NCBI GenBank assembly: GCA_029263015.1
Contig: JAJCYI010000160.1
Span: forward strand, 62,001-126,000
Length of the DNA: 64,000 nucleotides
DNA from: Saprospiraceae bacterium
GTDB lineage: Bacteria; Bacteroidota; Bacteroidia; Chitinophagales; Saprospiraceae
Direction of reading: 5' to 3'
The translations under genes were made by a program, and so were the position numbers. Below are positions 15,167-24,247 of this stretch, one piece after another; position 1 is the stretch's first letter, and every line of letters starts with the position of its first letter. Below the pieces are notes generated by a model. The model worked only from the letters and a program-made list of their open reading frames with translations, did no database searches and was not told where the DNA came from.

Positions 15167-17404
15167 ATGGATTTCATCAATCATTATTTACCTGATAATA
15201 TTCTGCATGCCCTTGGTTGGACCGTCGTGCATTCATTGTGGCAGGCATTTATCATAGCCCTATTGCTTTCAGCTTATTTATTGGCAACCAAAGCGGATGC
15301 CCGACAACGGTATTTCGCTGGTTTTGTGGCCCTTGGAGCAACTTTACTTTCAGCTACGGCCACTTTTTTTATCCTATTCGATAATGCCGGGTTTGGTGTA
15401 GCTTCGGAATTATGGTCTGCGGACGGGCAGCTGCTTGGGCATTATTTTACCGAAAACAAAGCCGCCAACTTTCAAGACTGGTTCAACAACAACATGCCTT
15501 TCATCGTCACAATGTGGCTTATGGGTATGGCATTCTTCATCTTGAAAATGTTGGGAGGCCTGCTCTACATCCAACGATTAAAAACCAGGCACCTCATCGC
15601 CCTACCTGACTGCTGGCAATTGCTGCTTCAAAAAATCCAACAGGAGCTCGGAATTACAAAAGCCATTGCCCTACAAGCATCCGCCCTGGTAAAAGTGCCC
15701 ATGGTGGTGGGCTGGCTAAAGCCTGTAGTGTTGATGCCGATAGCTGCCATCAACAACCTGAGCACCCAACAAGTAGAAGCGATTCTTGCCCATGAACTGT
15801 CTCACATTGCCCGGCACGATTTCGTACTGAATATCCTTCAATCAATTGTGGAGGCGTTGTTTTATTTCAATCCTGCAGTATGGTGGGTTTCTGCACGTAT
15901 CCGAACCGAGCGGGAAAACTGCTGCGACGACATGGCCGTGGCATTATGTGGCAATTCCATTGCTTACGCCAAAGCGCTCGTATCTCTTCAAGAAATGCAT
16001 CAAGCAAGGCCGGTGCTCGCCATGTCTTTTTCAAAAAATAAGAACCAATTGCTCCACCGCATCCAGCGGATATTACAATCACCTGATAAAAAATCTAACG
16101 TCATGGAAAAAATTACAGCAACCATCCTGTTGTTGGCCGCCGTCGTAATATTGTCGGTACAAGCAAATACTGATTTCGATTCGTTTAATCAAGCATCGAA
16201 TCCCGGTTATTTCGAGACCCTGTCTGCCAATTTTAGAAACCTGGTCAACACTCCTCCTACTGACACCATTCCCGATGAAAATCTACACATACGAAAGCAA
16301 AAAGATGGGGAAGAAGTCGAAGTGCGCATGAAAAATGGTGAGATTACTTACCTCAAAATTGACGGTAAAGAAATAGATGCAGCAGAATATGCTGAATATG
16401 GAGACTTGGTTGAGGAACTCATCGCATCAACACCCCCTCCTCCTCCTGCCCCACCTGTTCCCCCAAATCCTGCTGTCGCCCCCGTCCCTCCAATTGCTCC
16501 AGTAGCACCAGAACCAGCTGTATTTCCTACCCCACCAATGCCTCCTGCTCCACCAGCACCGGTGAACAGGACCCGCACCATTACCACTAAGAAAAATGGG
16601 AAAGGAATGACGATTATTATTGAAACTGCCCCAGGGGAAGAACCTGTCGAAATTGAAATCGAAAATAGGCGCAAAGGCAATGTCACTATCAACGGCAATG
16701 AAATAACCGGCCTGAAAAACGGGGACGAAACTGTTATTGTGGAAGACCTCGGTGATGGTGAAGCCAACCGTTTCTTTTTCGACAAAAATTTAGCTCGGGC
16801 TTTTGTATTCCCAGACATGTCTGAATTGACTGAGTTTCCTGAACAACCATTCATCGAATTGTCAGAAGTCCTGAAACTTCAAGAATTGCACGAAATGCCG
16901 GAATTGGAACGCAGCTTCGTTTTTCCTGAAATGTCTGAATATTCAAGAAAACTGGCCGAAGGACAAGCCCGCTTATTTGAAGAACGGTTTGGTGAAAAGC
17001 AAATCAAAGAAAGGGAATTGTTCGAACGAATGATAGAAGTAGAAGCTCAACATGAAGGATTATTTGAACAACAAAGAGAGCTGATGGAATTGCGGGAGCT
17101 GGAAAATGAAAGATCAATTCAAGAAAAGCACAAGGCTTTGGAACGCTATCGGGATGAACGATTCCGCCAACGCGATGAGGCCCGCAGTTTGTTGCAAGAA
17201 AAAGGCCAATTGGCAGAACTTGTCGAGCAGTTGAAAAAGCAGCAAATGGCACTGGCAAAATCAGAATCGATACTCGACAAAGAGGAAGCACAAAGAATGA
17301 TGGAAGAAATCCAGCGGAGCAAAGAACTTATGAATCGGCAAAATGAAGCTGCCCGAGCCCGCATTGAAAAAGAGCTTTACCGGAAAAGCAGAAAAGCACA
17401 ATGA
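15167..17404 (+). CDS. BlaR1-like M56 membrane metallopeptidase with Pro-rich and coiled-coil C terminus
   Basis: Sensor/protease partner of BlaI, 745 residues. Helices span residues 13-40, 48-72 and 110-135. The M56 peptidase domain follows, with the zinc motif HELSH at 209-213 and the third-ligand region RTERENCCDDMA, then a helix near 325 (TATILLLAAVVILS). The part beyond should be periplasmic. Instead of a penicillin-binding sensor it has a Pro/Ala-rich stretch (about 425-465, PPPPPAPPVPP-like), a Gly/Asn-rich beta segment and about 170 residues of highly charged, predicted coiled coil (Glu/Arg/Gln-rich). No SxxK/KTG beta-lactam site is seen, so the stimulus is probably not a beta-lactam. 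A hairpin terminator follows the gene. Confidence 0.9.
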   Translation: MDFINHYLPDNILHALGWTVVHSLWQAFIIALLLSAYLLATKADARQRYFAGFVALGATLLSATATFFILFDNAGFGVASELWSADGQLLGHYFTENKAANFQDWFNNNMPFIVTMWLMGMAFFILKMLGGLLYIQRLKTRHLIALPDCWQLLLQKIQQELGITKAIALQASALVKVPMVVGWLKPVVLMPIAAINNLSTQQVEAILAHELSHIARHDFVLNILQSIVEALFYFNPAVWWVSARIRTERENCCDDMAVALCGNSIAYAKALVSLQEMHQARPVLAMSFSKNKNQLLHRIQRILQSPDKKSNVMEKITATILLLAAVVILSVQANTDFDSFNQASNPGYFETLSANFRNLVNTPPTDTIPDENLHIRKQKDGEEVEVRMKNGEITYLKIDGKEIDAAEYAEYGDLVEELIASTPPPPPAPPVPPNPAVAPVPPIAPVAPEPAVFPTPPMPPAPPAPVNRTRTITTKKNGKGMTIIIETAPGEEPVEIEIENRRKGNVTINGNEITGLKNGDETVIVEDLGDGEANRFFFDKNLARAFVFPDMSELTEFPEQPFIELSEVLKLQELHEMPELERSFVFPEMSEYSRKLAEGQARLFEERFGEKQIKERELFERMIEVEAQHEGLFEQQRELMELRELENERSIQEKHKALERYRDERFRQRDEARSLLQEKGQLAELVEQLKKQQMALAKSESILDKEEAQRMMEEIQRSKELMNRQNEAARARIEKELYRKSRKAQ

Positions 17405-17409
17405 TGCTT

Positions 17410-17480
17410 TAGGAGTCAGGTAGCAACAAAGCACTCGGCCTCTGACTCCTGACTCCTGACTCCTAAAACCTGACCCCTCT
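17410..17480. repeat. 7-bp-period repeat (GACTCCT units) after the M56 gene
   Basis: AGGAGTCAGG on the left is followed by CTGACTC/CTGACTC/CTGACTC units and ACCTGACCCCT on the right, an inverted arrangement of the same heptamers found at 1263-1314 and 44386-44446. Confidence 0.65.
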
Positions 17481-17514
17481 ATAGCAAAGAAATTATCTTC
17501 AGTTTTTATGGAAA

Positions 17515-17548
17515 AAAGCCCTGGTAGTTATTTCGCTACCGGGGTTTT
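17515..17548 (+). terminator. Intrinsic terminator of the blaI-M56 operon
   Basis: A 13-bp stem (two G-U pairs) from 17515-17527 to 17536-17548 with an 8-nt loop, ending in TTTT. It lies inside the 5' part of a longer reading frame (from 17508), which argues for the later start of the next gene. The rest of the roughly 360-bp gap from 17405 holds the repeat above and about 220 bp with nothing recognisable. Confidence 0.7.
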
Positions 17549-17765
17549 GATTTTACCCGATGGGTGCGTGGATGATCTGAATGACACTGGTTTCAAAAAA
17601 AGCATATTTTTTTGGGCCGAACCCATCCGCGTATCCATCGGGTTTTATCATTTAAACAAAGTCGCCTTTTCACTGGGTCTTAAATTTTCCAAGATAATAA
17701 TTTTGCGAGCAAGTACAATCCCCGTACCTTGGCTGTTATTCAAATCAACTTCAATTGAGAAACCT

Positions 17766-18239
17766 ATGAGAAACTCTATCTTACTCACTTCTGATCTTTC
17801 AGCCATGGTTTTAGTAGATACAAAAAACAATGACCAACGCCTTTCCATAGGCAAACGTGGTGTGCTTCTTTCTGTACTTGGCACCGATGTTTGCGCTACA
17901 GAAGTACCTGCTGCACTTGATGAACATATTAAAAATGTATTAAAGGGGGAAAAGCATTTCTATGAATTCGAGGTGGCCGATATAGAAAAAAATCAACTTT
18001 GCATCACTTATAACGAGGGTAGTAATGTGGTTTTTATCATTGGCATCACTGACATAATTGCATCACTTTCTGGTCCCACAGAAATTAATCCCGAAAAAGT
18101 AAAAACGTATGCGGTAAAACTAAAAGAAAAATCATCCGAAGGCCTCGCTTCGAAATCAGTCATCCTCGCCAGGTTGGAATCTCCCAGATCTATTGGCGGA
18201 AAAAAATATATCCGTTTTTATTTTATCGACGCAAATTGA
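17766..18239 (+). CDS. Hypothetical cytoplasmic protein
   Basis: About 157 residues starting at MRNSILLTSDLSAMVLVD. An in-frame extension to 17508 is open but crosses the terminator and lacks homology-like composition, so I reject it. The protein has no signal peptide or membrane helix and looks alpha/beta (GVLLSVLGTDVCATEVPAAL, NVVFIIGITDIIASL). I recognise no domain. It stands alone between the M56 gene and the convergent 488-residue gene. Confidence 0.6.
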   Translation: MRNSILLTSDLSAMVLVDTKNNDQRLSIGKRGVLLSVLGTDVCATEVPAALDEHIKNVLKGEKHFYEFEVADIEKNQLCITYNEGSNVVFIIGITDIIASLSGPTEINPEKVKTYAVKLKEKSSEGLASKSVILARLESPRSIGGKKYIRFYFIDAN

Positions 18240-18278
18240 GAAATTATGAAATTGATGGCAGCCACACAACTTGGGTAT

Positions 18279-18320
18279 TTCCAATTTCCAATTTCCAATT
18301 TCCAATTTCTTAATTTCCAA
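18279..18320. repeat. 7-bp-period repeat (TTTCCAA units)
   Basis: Four TTTCCAA heptamers plus a degenerate fifth lie between two convergent genes; the last bases overlap the C-terminal codons of the leftward gene. Confidence 0.7.
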
Positions 18321-19776
18321 CATCCTTATCATCAATCCAAATAATTAACTCATCTATTCCAAGTGGTATTTCCGATCCTGGGTTTGCTTTTGTTTCTTCC
18401 AGAAAATATTTAAAATCAATTAATTCTTTTTTAAATTGATTGATTGGCGCATTAAAAATCTTTTTTAAATATTTATTGATGACAACATCCTCGAACCTGC
18501 CTTTTGGCAATTTTGATGCTTTAAAATATCGGTTTATCGATCGCATCCCGCTCTCTGCTTCATCAATGTCGCCCAATTCATAGTGCGCAATAATTTTACA
18601 CAACCTCACCAATCTATGAATATCTTCCCGCCCACTTGTCTTTAAGCTTTTGATTAAATAGTCAGACCAAAAAAGGCAGCTCTTGTAGTCTTTTACCAAA
18701 AAATAAACAATAACTATATTACCAATTAATACAATTGATTTTTTTAATCCAAATTTATTCAATCCTTCAATAATATTTGGTAATATATTTCTTGCACTTT
18801 CAAAATCGTTTTTGTTTAACAAATTCAATAAGTTCGTCAGGGACAGGGTTCTGAATATTGCTTTTTGATTGTGGTAACTCATGCCGGGTTTTTCAGATTC
18901 CAATTTCTTGATCCATTCTTTTGCAATAGATGAATATTCTTCAAGCTTGTGGGATGTATTTACCAAGTTGTAAACATCATTGATATAAGTATGGAAATTT
19001 TCTTCTTTTATCACAGGATATACCTCCCACCAGTTAACCGCTTTCTCTTGGTTTTCATACACTTTATAGAGATCACCCAATAAGTTAAAATATATTGCCC
19101 TGCATAAATAATAGCGTCTCAATGTATGTGGTGATTTTGGTGCAGCTTTATCTTCCAATAAATAAATTGGCAATCGTTTATTTAATTCAATGATGCTTTT
19201 TTGGTCTTTCAGGTTAAACTCTTTTAATATCTCCAGTAGCAAGCGATAATACAAATCGAGATATTGCAATTCTTCATTAATTGCCCGGAGTGTTGTCTGC
19301 CGTTCTTCGTTCAGTTGCTCAATGTGTTCAAGTGTTACCCTTGTCCGGCGATCGAACAACGAAACTTGTTCTTCCTTATTTATTTCCAATAATGCAAAAT
19401 GGTCCTGTAATTCTTTTGCCATGGATTTGGCCTCGGCAATACGCCCCGCTGATTGTTCATACAACCCCCGTTCATATAAATACTGGGCATCGATAAGGCG
19501 CTCTTTCACCTGGGCGGCTTTTGAAGAAGAACTTCGGTAATCCCTCATACTGCGAAGGATCGCTTCATATAGATAGGCTTTGTCAGAAGAGAGGTTTTTG
19601 GGGAACTTCTTTTTTAGTTTCCTTTCATCGAATTCTTCCATGTTGCCCAATGCCTCAAACAAAGCGAGGTAACGGCTGCTGCTCCGACCGCTTTTTTTAG
19701 CATCCAAAACAAAATAGCGTTTCTCTGATTTCGACATGGCTTTGATGAGACTGAACAAGGCTTCTCTGGTACGCAT
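18310..19776 (-). CDS. Large helical repeat (TPR-like) protein of unknown function
   Basis: A 488-residue, almost entirely helical soluble protein. The N terminus (REALFSLIKAMSKSEKRYF) is a pattern I associate with a Bacteroidota-specific family of hypothetical proteins. The middle and C-terminal parts alternate amphipathic helices in a TPR-like way (YLYERGLYEQSAGRIAEAKS, SARNILPNIIEGLNKFG, IAHYELGDIDEAESGMRSI). No enzyme motif or signal peptide is seen. It is monocistronic and convergent with the hypothetical gene to its left. A scaffolding role is all that can be inferred. Confidence 0.75.
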   Translation of the reverse strand: MRTREALFSLIKAMSKSEKRYFVLDAKKSGRSSSRYLALFEALGNMEEFDERKLKKKFPKNLSSDKAYLYEAILRSMRDYRSSSSKAAQVKERLIDAQYLYERGLYEQSAGRIAEAKSMAKELQDHFALLEINKEEQVSLFDRRTRVTLEHIEQLNEERQTTLRAINEELQYLDLYYRLLLEILKEFNLKDQKSIIELNKRLPIYLLEDKAAPKSPHTLRRYYLCRAIYFNLLGDLYKVYENQEKAVNWWEVYPVIKEENFHTYINDVYNLVNTSHKLEEYSSIAKEWIKKLESEKPGMSYHNQKAIFRTLSLTNLLNLLNKNDFESARNILPNIIEGLNKFGLKKSIVLIGNIVIVYFLVKDYKSCLFWSDYLIKSLKTSGREDIHRLVRLCKIIAHYELGDIDEAESGMRSINRYFKASKLPKGRFEDVVINKYLKKIFNAPINQFKKELIDFKYFLEETKANPGSEIPLGIDELIIWIDDKDVGN

Positions 19777-20550
19777 TGTTATTATGTGTATTTAGTTTTT
19801 GAAAGAAATCGAGGGGTAAGCAACACTTTTTCTAACGAATTATAAAAATATTTAAGGTGTTAGAAACTCTAAATACATGGAGTTTGATTCTAATAAAAGT
19901 TCACAACTATCATTTTTAGGTGACATGGTTCTATTCATAATACATTGATAAACAATGTTTATTGAAATTATTATTAAATAAATTATTAAATAAATTATTA
20001 AATCGATCAATAATTAGACCCCGTAGAAACTTGATTTGAAGAAATAAATGGGTTGTCCTGTTTTGCACCTGCCCATATCTTTGTACCATCAAAAAAGCAA
20101 TCAAAGGATTGCAGGTTAAAAGAACCAAACATCACGGACTTCACTAGCAACAGACATACTATTTGGCCGTCAATGTGCAGGTTATTCTGTTTGACAGAAC
20201 TACTTAATACTGCCAATGTACGTTCCAAGCGAATCTTACAATCAAGGCTTTCAAAGCTATGAACAAACACTTCGTTCTTTTTTATTAATCCTTATAACTG
20301 ATCCGTTTCTGGGCAAGGGACGACAACTCCTTTTCCACTGTGGGCAATCCTTCACCCCAAAGGAATTTGCTGCAGGCTACCTGCGGGCTTTAGAAATTAG
20401 AGCGGTTATAAGTAGTTATTTTCTGTTTTTGGGTTTGCTGATTTCCAATTGGCGAACCCCTTTTGGCAAAACGAAAAACAAGTTATACAGGAGGCAGAGG
20501 GTTAAGGAATTGAGGTAAGAATTAATCGTTTTTTTCATGAGATTTGGAAT
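19777..20550. other. Non-coding stretch with possible decayed coding DNA
   Basis: About 770 bp with only short reading frames on both strands (up to about 100 codons) and no recognisable protein, ribosome site or codon bias. The AT-rich first 250 bp contain an AATTATTAAAT-type repeat at 19967-20000. The middle looks like degenerate former coding sequence, but I cannot name its origin. Confidence 0.4.
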
Positions 20551-20575
20551 GTTCGACTGCCGAGCGCAGTCGAAC
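20551..20575. repeat. REP-like palindrome
   Basis: A 10-bp perfect inverted repeat (GTTCGACTGC and its complement) around the loop CGAGC. Palindromes of this GTTCGACTGC type are dispersed in many bacterial genomes (general knowledge). Confidence 0.6.
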
Positions 20576-20639
20576 TCTCTCTAAAAAAATGGTCTCCGGT
20601 TGTTGAAAGCAACAATTGGAATAAGGAAACAAGGCGGAC

Positions 20640-20991
20640 ACAAATTGAAGTCCCTCTCGGCAGGAGCAAAGTAGCTACACAGTAACAAGGTAAAGGCTTT
20701 TGACAAACGCTAACTTATGGAGTTCCACTGGGGGGCATCTACCCATTGACCAGGATTCCATCCCCAGTGGCTTCGCGTTTATTCATTGCTGTGCAGCGGC
20801 TCCTGTCCTTCTTTGGATTTGATGTCAGTGCTTTTATTCCTAAAGATAAATAAGACGAGCCTTTCACAAGGCGTTATAAAATATATTGGGTGTTCTCATA
20901 GTGTGTGGGCTGCTCCTGTGCCTAATGAGGTACGTGGAGTGGTTTAAACTTCCAGGGTTTGTTGGGCTTATGCCCATCAAACCCTTTTTTT
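20640..20991 (+). ncRNA. Candidate structured small RNA (rod-like, 6S-RNA-style fold), unidentified
   Basis: No ORF fits here, yet the region ends in a strong plus-oriented intrinsic terminator, implying an RNA product. Its 5' half shows nested complementarity forming one long rod: 20661-20667 with 20799-20805 (CAGGAGC/GCTCCTG), 20678-20682 with 20789-20793, 20705-20710 with 20775-20780, and 20725-20733 with 20762-20770 (CCACTGGGG/CCCCAGTGG). A second GCTCCTG at 20912-20918 offers an alternative partner for 20661-20667. A GCCTT-TCAC-AAGGC hairpin lies near 20856. I do not see the conserved cores of tmRNA, RNase P RNA or SRP RNA. 6S RNA is the nearest analogy, by shape only. The 5' end is uncertain. 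Confidence 0.45.
20954..20991 (+). terminator. Intrinsic terminator of the candidate RNA
   Basis: A 14-bp stem with one mismatch (20954-20967 with 20972-20985), a 4-nt loop and seven T. The T run is on the right, so it acts on rightward transcripts, although no rightward protein gene precedes it. Confidence 0.85.
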
Positions 20992-21017
20992 GTGGGAAAT
21001 TGTTAAAAAGGAAAGTG

Positions 21018-21512
21018 TCATTTTAGGTTGACGGAGAACTGGTTGACCTCCTTGATATTGACATTGATATTTTCCAGCAAAGTTGTCGCCAGCGAAAGCC
21101 CATAATAATCCACTTTTATGGGAAACGATTTGTGGGCACGATCCACAAGCACCGCCACTTCGACTTTTTTGGGCAGGGAATTGAGTAATGGTTTCACGGC
21201 ATAAAAAATGGTGCGCCCTGTATTTGCCACATCATCCACTATGATGATTGCTTTGCCCATTGTTTCTTTTATAGGCATTTCCAGCACTACTTCAGAAGAG
21301 TGTGGTTCTGCTGGATTGAGGAGGAGCCTCGTCATTTTTATCTTTTGCTTACTGAAAGATTTAAGTTGTGCTTCGAGCAATTTTGCAAATGTCATCCCAT
21401 TATTATTGATACCTGCAAGGATGATTTCTTTTTCATCAAAATTGTGCTCCACAATTTCAATGGCCAATCGTTTTATTTTTTGCCTAATTTGACGGTCGTT
21501 GAGTATTTGCAT
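21018..21512 (-). CDS. PyrR-like phosphoribosyltransferase
   Basis: Type I phosphoribosyltransferase of 164 residues. The PRPP-binding loop is AIIIVDDVANTGRT (about 90-103); the C-terminal part VLVDRAHKSFPIKVDYYGLSLATTL matches the PyrR hood region. PyrR proteins bind pyr mRNA and have uracil phosphoribosyltransferase activity; whether this one regulates transcription is not shown here, and no pyr genes are adjacent. The start MQILNDRQIRQKIKRLAIEI fits the family. It may be monocistronic, as DoxX lies 134 bp upstream and the ncRNA terminator lies downstream. Confidence 0.85.
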   Translation of the reverse strand: MQILNDRQIRQKIKRLAIEIVEHNFDEKEIILAGINNNGMTFAKLLEAQLKSFSKQKIKMTRLLLNPAEPHSSEVVLEMPIKETMGKAIIIVDDVANTGRTIFYAVKPLLNSLPKKVEVAVLVDRAHKSFPIKVDYYGLSLATTLLENINVNIKEVNQFSVNLK

Positions 21513-21524
21513 GAAAAAGTGATG

Positions 21525-21642
21525 AACGGATTGAGAATTGAGAATTATTGAAATTTACAATCCGTAATATTTGATAATGTACCAATTATGGATTTATTAT
21601 TTTATTCATTCTGTTTTTTATTTTCAATTCTCAATTTAAAAA
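21525..21642. repeat. 7-bp-period inverted repeat (GAGAATT units)
   Basis: ATTGAGAATTGAGAATTATTGAA at 21529-21551 and its complement-like TTTTCAATTCTCAATTT at 21622-21638 flank the gap between the DoxX and PRTase genes. Confidence 0.5.
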
Positions 21643-21645
21643 AGT

Positions 21646-22170
21646 TTACGCTCCCAATACTTTCGTGGTAGCAAATAATCTCCGGACACTATGCCTCCCA
21701 CTCCCATTCACCAGTATCATCAGCAAGCCCCCCGTAATTGCCAAGTTTTTCATGAACATGACAGCCTGTAGCCTTCGGTATATCGCTTCCCCTTGCAGGG
21801 GTATATCTGGGCAATCGTAAACCATGACACAATCAATCGGTAGTGTCCAATAATCATGGACAATGAACGTGACGGGTATCCAATACAAAAGCAATAATAC
21901 TGCACCGAAGCTCGAACGGTAACCCAGCAACACCATTAACCCGCCCAATATCAGCAATAGGATAGCGCCATAAAGCAACAGTTCAGGCTGCCAGGTCAGA
22001 CCATGATCAAGCATTGATTGCTTGGTAGCTTTGAAGAAAAAAATAGAATCGTAAGCTTCAAATAGGAATATGAAAGCCAATAGAATTCTTCCGATCAGAT
22101 CTGTTACATTTTTCAATAGGAGAATATAAAAGTGAAAAGTGAAAAAGCAAAAGTTGAAAGTACTTAACAT
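21646..22170 (-). CDS. DoxX-like membrane protein
   Basis: Membrane protein of up to 174 residues with four helices in the DoxX pattern (IGRILLAFIFLFEAYDSI, LYGAILLLILGGLMVLLGYR, FGAVLLLLYWIPVTFIVHDYW, NLAITGGLLMILVN). The first 18 residues of the longest frame are encoded by a 7-bp-period repeat (TTTCACT units), so translation may start later, possibly at TTG around 22116 (LKNVTDLIGR). DoxX relatives serve in redox and sulfur metabolism in some organisms; most are of unknown role. The neighbours do not clarify it. Confidence 0.8.
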   Translation of the reverse strand: MLSTFNFCFFTFHFYILLLKNVTDLIGRILLAFIFLFEAYDSIFFFKATKQSMLDHGLTWQPELLLYGAILLLILGGLMVLLGYRSSFGAVLLLLYWIPVTFIVHDYWTLPIDCVMVYDCPDIPLQGEAIYRRLQAVMFMKNLAITGGLLMILVNGSGRHSVRRLFATTKVLGA

Positions 22171-22353
22171 GCCTTCAACCTTCTCTGGTTTTGGGGCGCA
22201 ATTAGATTGTTACATTTCAAGGGGCTTAAAAGCAGCCAAAAATATAGCTTTTTGTCTTAATGCTCCCATCCAATTTTCACAAAACAGTCTTTTAAATAAA
22301 TATTTGATGGTAGGTTTGTCAAAGTAAATTGGAGTATGTAATACCGTTTCCCA

Positions 22354-24147
22354 ATGAAGTTAATCAAAAACCATTATTTATACCTTCGCTTGCTAGCATT
22401 GACCCTCCTGTTCAGTGGCCAAAGTTGCCAGTCTTCTGGTCAAAATAATCAAGATGAAAGTGATTGGTCGTTTAGGAGGAATATTCCTGAATACATTATA
22501 GAGGAGCTTCCATCAGAACCTGACACTTTATCACAAAGCTCTCATTTTCTGTTCTTTAAATATGGAAATATCAAAACTATTCTTCTGGACGAAGTTATAG
22601 ATAAAAGTGAATTGGCTGTTGATAAGCTTGAATTGCTCACTGGCAAAAAACTCAAACCTGGGACTATCAAGTGGTATTTGTACCCATCCTCCGAGACAAA
22701 AGGCTTGATGCTGAAAAACTCAACACCCTGCCAGATTGATTTCGATAATCAAGAAATCCATTTAGTGGTGAATGAGGTGTTTGCAGATTATTATTTAGGA
22801 CAGGCCAACGAACTGATCTTAAATAACTTGCTGGGAATCCCGAAAGTAAAAGTGCTACAGGCTGGATTTGCTATTTACTTTTCAGAAAATTGGCAAAAAC
22901 AGGGTTATCAATTTTGGACAGGAAAACTACTTGTTGGCAATCAGTTACCCTCGTTGAAAGATCTTTTTGACGACCAAAAATGGAAATATAGTTCTGATCT
23001 TATTTTTGGCAGTGCCGCCGCATCGTTCTGTAGCTTTTTAATCAATTATTGGGGACAACAGCAGTTTTTGGATAAATACCTCAATTGGGACGCTCCATTT
23101 TCAGATTTATCAGATTTAGAGCTTTTATGGCGTGACTACATTTCACAATCATCCATTGAGGAATATCCGGTCGATACCCCCAACTTGCCCTATTTAAAGG
23201 GGTTCAATTTTGCTCATGAAGGTTATCGCATTTACAATGGCTATGGGTCGCGTAAGGCAGCCCAATCTCTTTCGTATATTAAGAACATGCATGCCAACGC
23301 AGTTGCAATTGTCCCTTATTCTTTCACCCGGCATCCCAAAGAAGCTACGCCCATTCCTGTTGCTAAAAGGACTGGAAGTGAAAATGACGAATCGGTAATT
23401 CAATCCTCTGAGAATGCACAGGCACTCGGCTTGTCGGTTATTTTAAAACCTCAGATTTGGGTAGGCAGGGGAATGTGGACTGGTGATATTGATATGCATT
23501 CAGACGATGACTGGCTACTATTCTTCAAACACTATGGACATTGGATCAGCCACTATGCTATGCTATCAGAAATTTATGACTGGGAAGTATTGTGCATTGG
23601 TACCGAATTGGTTCAGACTACTCTGAAAAATGAAATGGCGTGGCGTAAATTGATCCAAAGTACTCGAACCATTTATAGCGGATTGGTCACATATGCAGCT
23701 AATTGGGGTGAGGAGTTTGAAAACATCAAGATTTGGGATGCCCTCGATTTCATTGGCCTAAACTGTTATTACCCTTTAAGCACCAAAGACAATCCAAGTG
23801 ACCGAGAATTGGACAAAGGTTTCAGCGAAGTGATCAAGAAAGTTGAAAAGGTCTATGACAAATACCATAAACCGATCTTATTTACAGAAATAGGATTCCC
23901 GTGCATCGAGGCCCCTTGGAAAGAGCCACACCGCGATTGGGGCGATTTCAAAGTGAACGGAGATCACCAAAAGCGATGCTATGAGGTAGTTTTTGAGGGC
24001 ATCAAAAACAAACCTTGGTGCGGTGGCATCCTATGGTGGAAATTCCCATCTGATATTAATACCACCCATACTCGCAATACTGGCTTTTCCCCTTCTGGAA
24101 AACCTGCCGAGGAAGTTATTACCAAATGGTTTCAAATGGATGAATAA
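22354..24147 (+). CDS. Lipoprotein with a GH113-like glycosidase TIM barrel
   Basis: A 597-residue exported protein with a lipoprotein-type signal (LFSGQSC, Cys near 26). Residues about 60-285 form an N-terminal domain in which VLQAGFAIYFSENWQ, after a helical NELILNNLLG segment, is reminiscent of a gluzincin peptidase that has lost HExxH (weak inference). From about 290 a TIM barrel resembling GH113 (beta-mannanase-like) starts at LKGFNFAHEGYRIYNGYG. The likely acid/base Glu is in VLCIGTELVQT and the nucleophile Glu in ILFTEIGFPC, followed by GGILWWKFPSD. Substrate unknown. It stands alone between DoxX and dcd. Confidence 0.75.
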   Translation: MKLIKNHYLYLRLLALTLLFSGQSCQSSGQNNQDESDWSFRRNIPEYIIEELPSEPDTLSQSSHFLFFKYGNIKTILLDEVIDKSELAVDKLELLTGKKLKPGTIKWYLYPSSETKGLMLKNSTPCQIDFDNQEIHLVVNEVFADYYLGQANELILNNLLGIPKVKVLQAGFAIYFSENWQKQGYQFWTGKLLVGNQLPSLKDLFDDQKWKYSSDLIFGSAAASFCSFLINYWGQQQFLDKYLNWDAPFSDLSDLELLWRDYISQSSIEEYPVDTPNLPYLKGFNFAHEGYRIYNGYGSRKAAQSLSYIKNMHANAVAIVPYSFTRHPKEATPIPVAKRTGSENDESVIQSSENAQALGLSVILKPQIWVGRGMWTGDIDMHSDDDWLLFFKHYGHWISHYAMLSEIYDWEVLCIGTELVQTTLKNEMAWRKLIQSTRTIYSGLVTYAANWGEEFENIKIWDALDFIGLNCYYPLSTKDNPSDRELDKGFSEVIKKVEKVYDKYHKPILFTEIGFPCIEAPWKEPHRDWGDFKVNGDHQKRCYEVVFEGIKNKPWCGGILWWKFPSDINTTHTRNTGFSPSGKPAEEVITKWFQMDE

Positions 24148-24247
24148 AGGATTTAGATTCCAATTATCGTTTTGAGGACTCCTAAAATAAATTTCATTCT
24201 TGCAATATCCGATGCGCTATATTTGCGCCCCAAATACAAAACGCAAC

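Noticed and set aside
17508-17765. N-terminal extension of the hypothetical gene ending at 18239
   Set aside because: It crosses the terminator of the preceding operon and its translation looks non-protein-like.
20007-20518. Short ORFs on both strands, possible transposase remnant
   Set aside because: No transposase motif or inverted ends could be identified; described as unassigned DNA.
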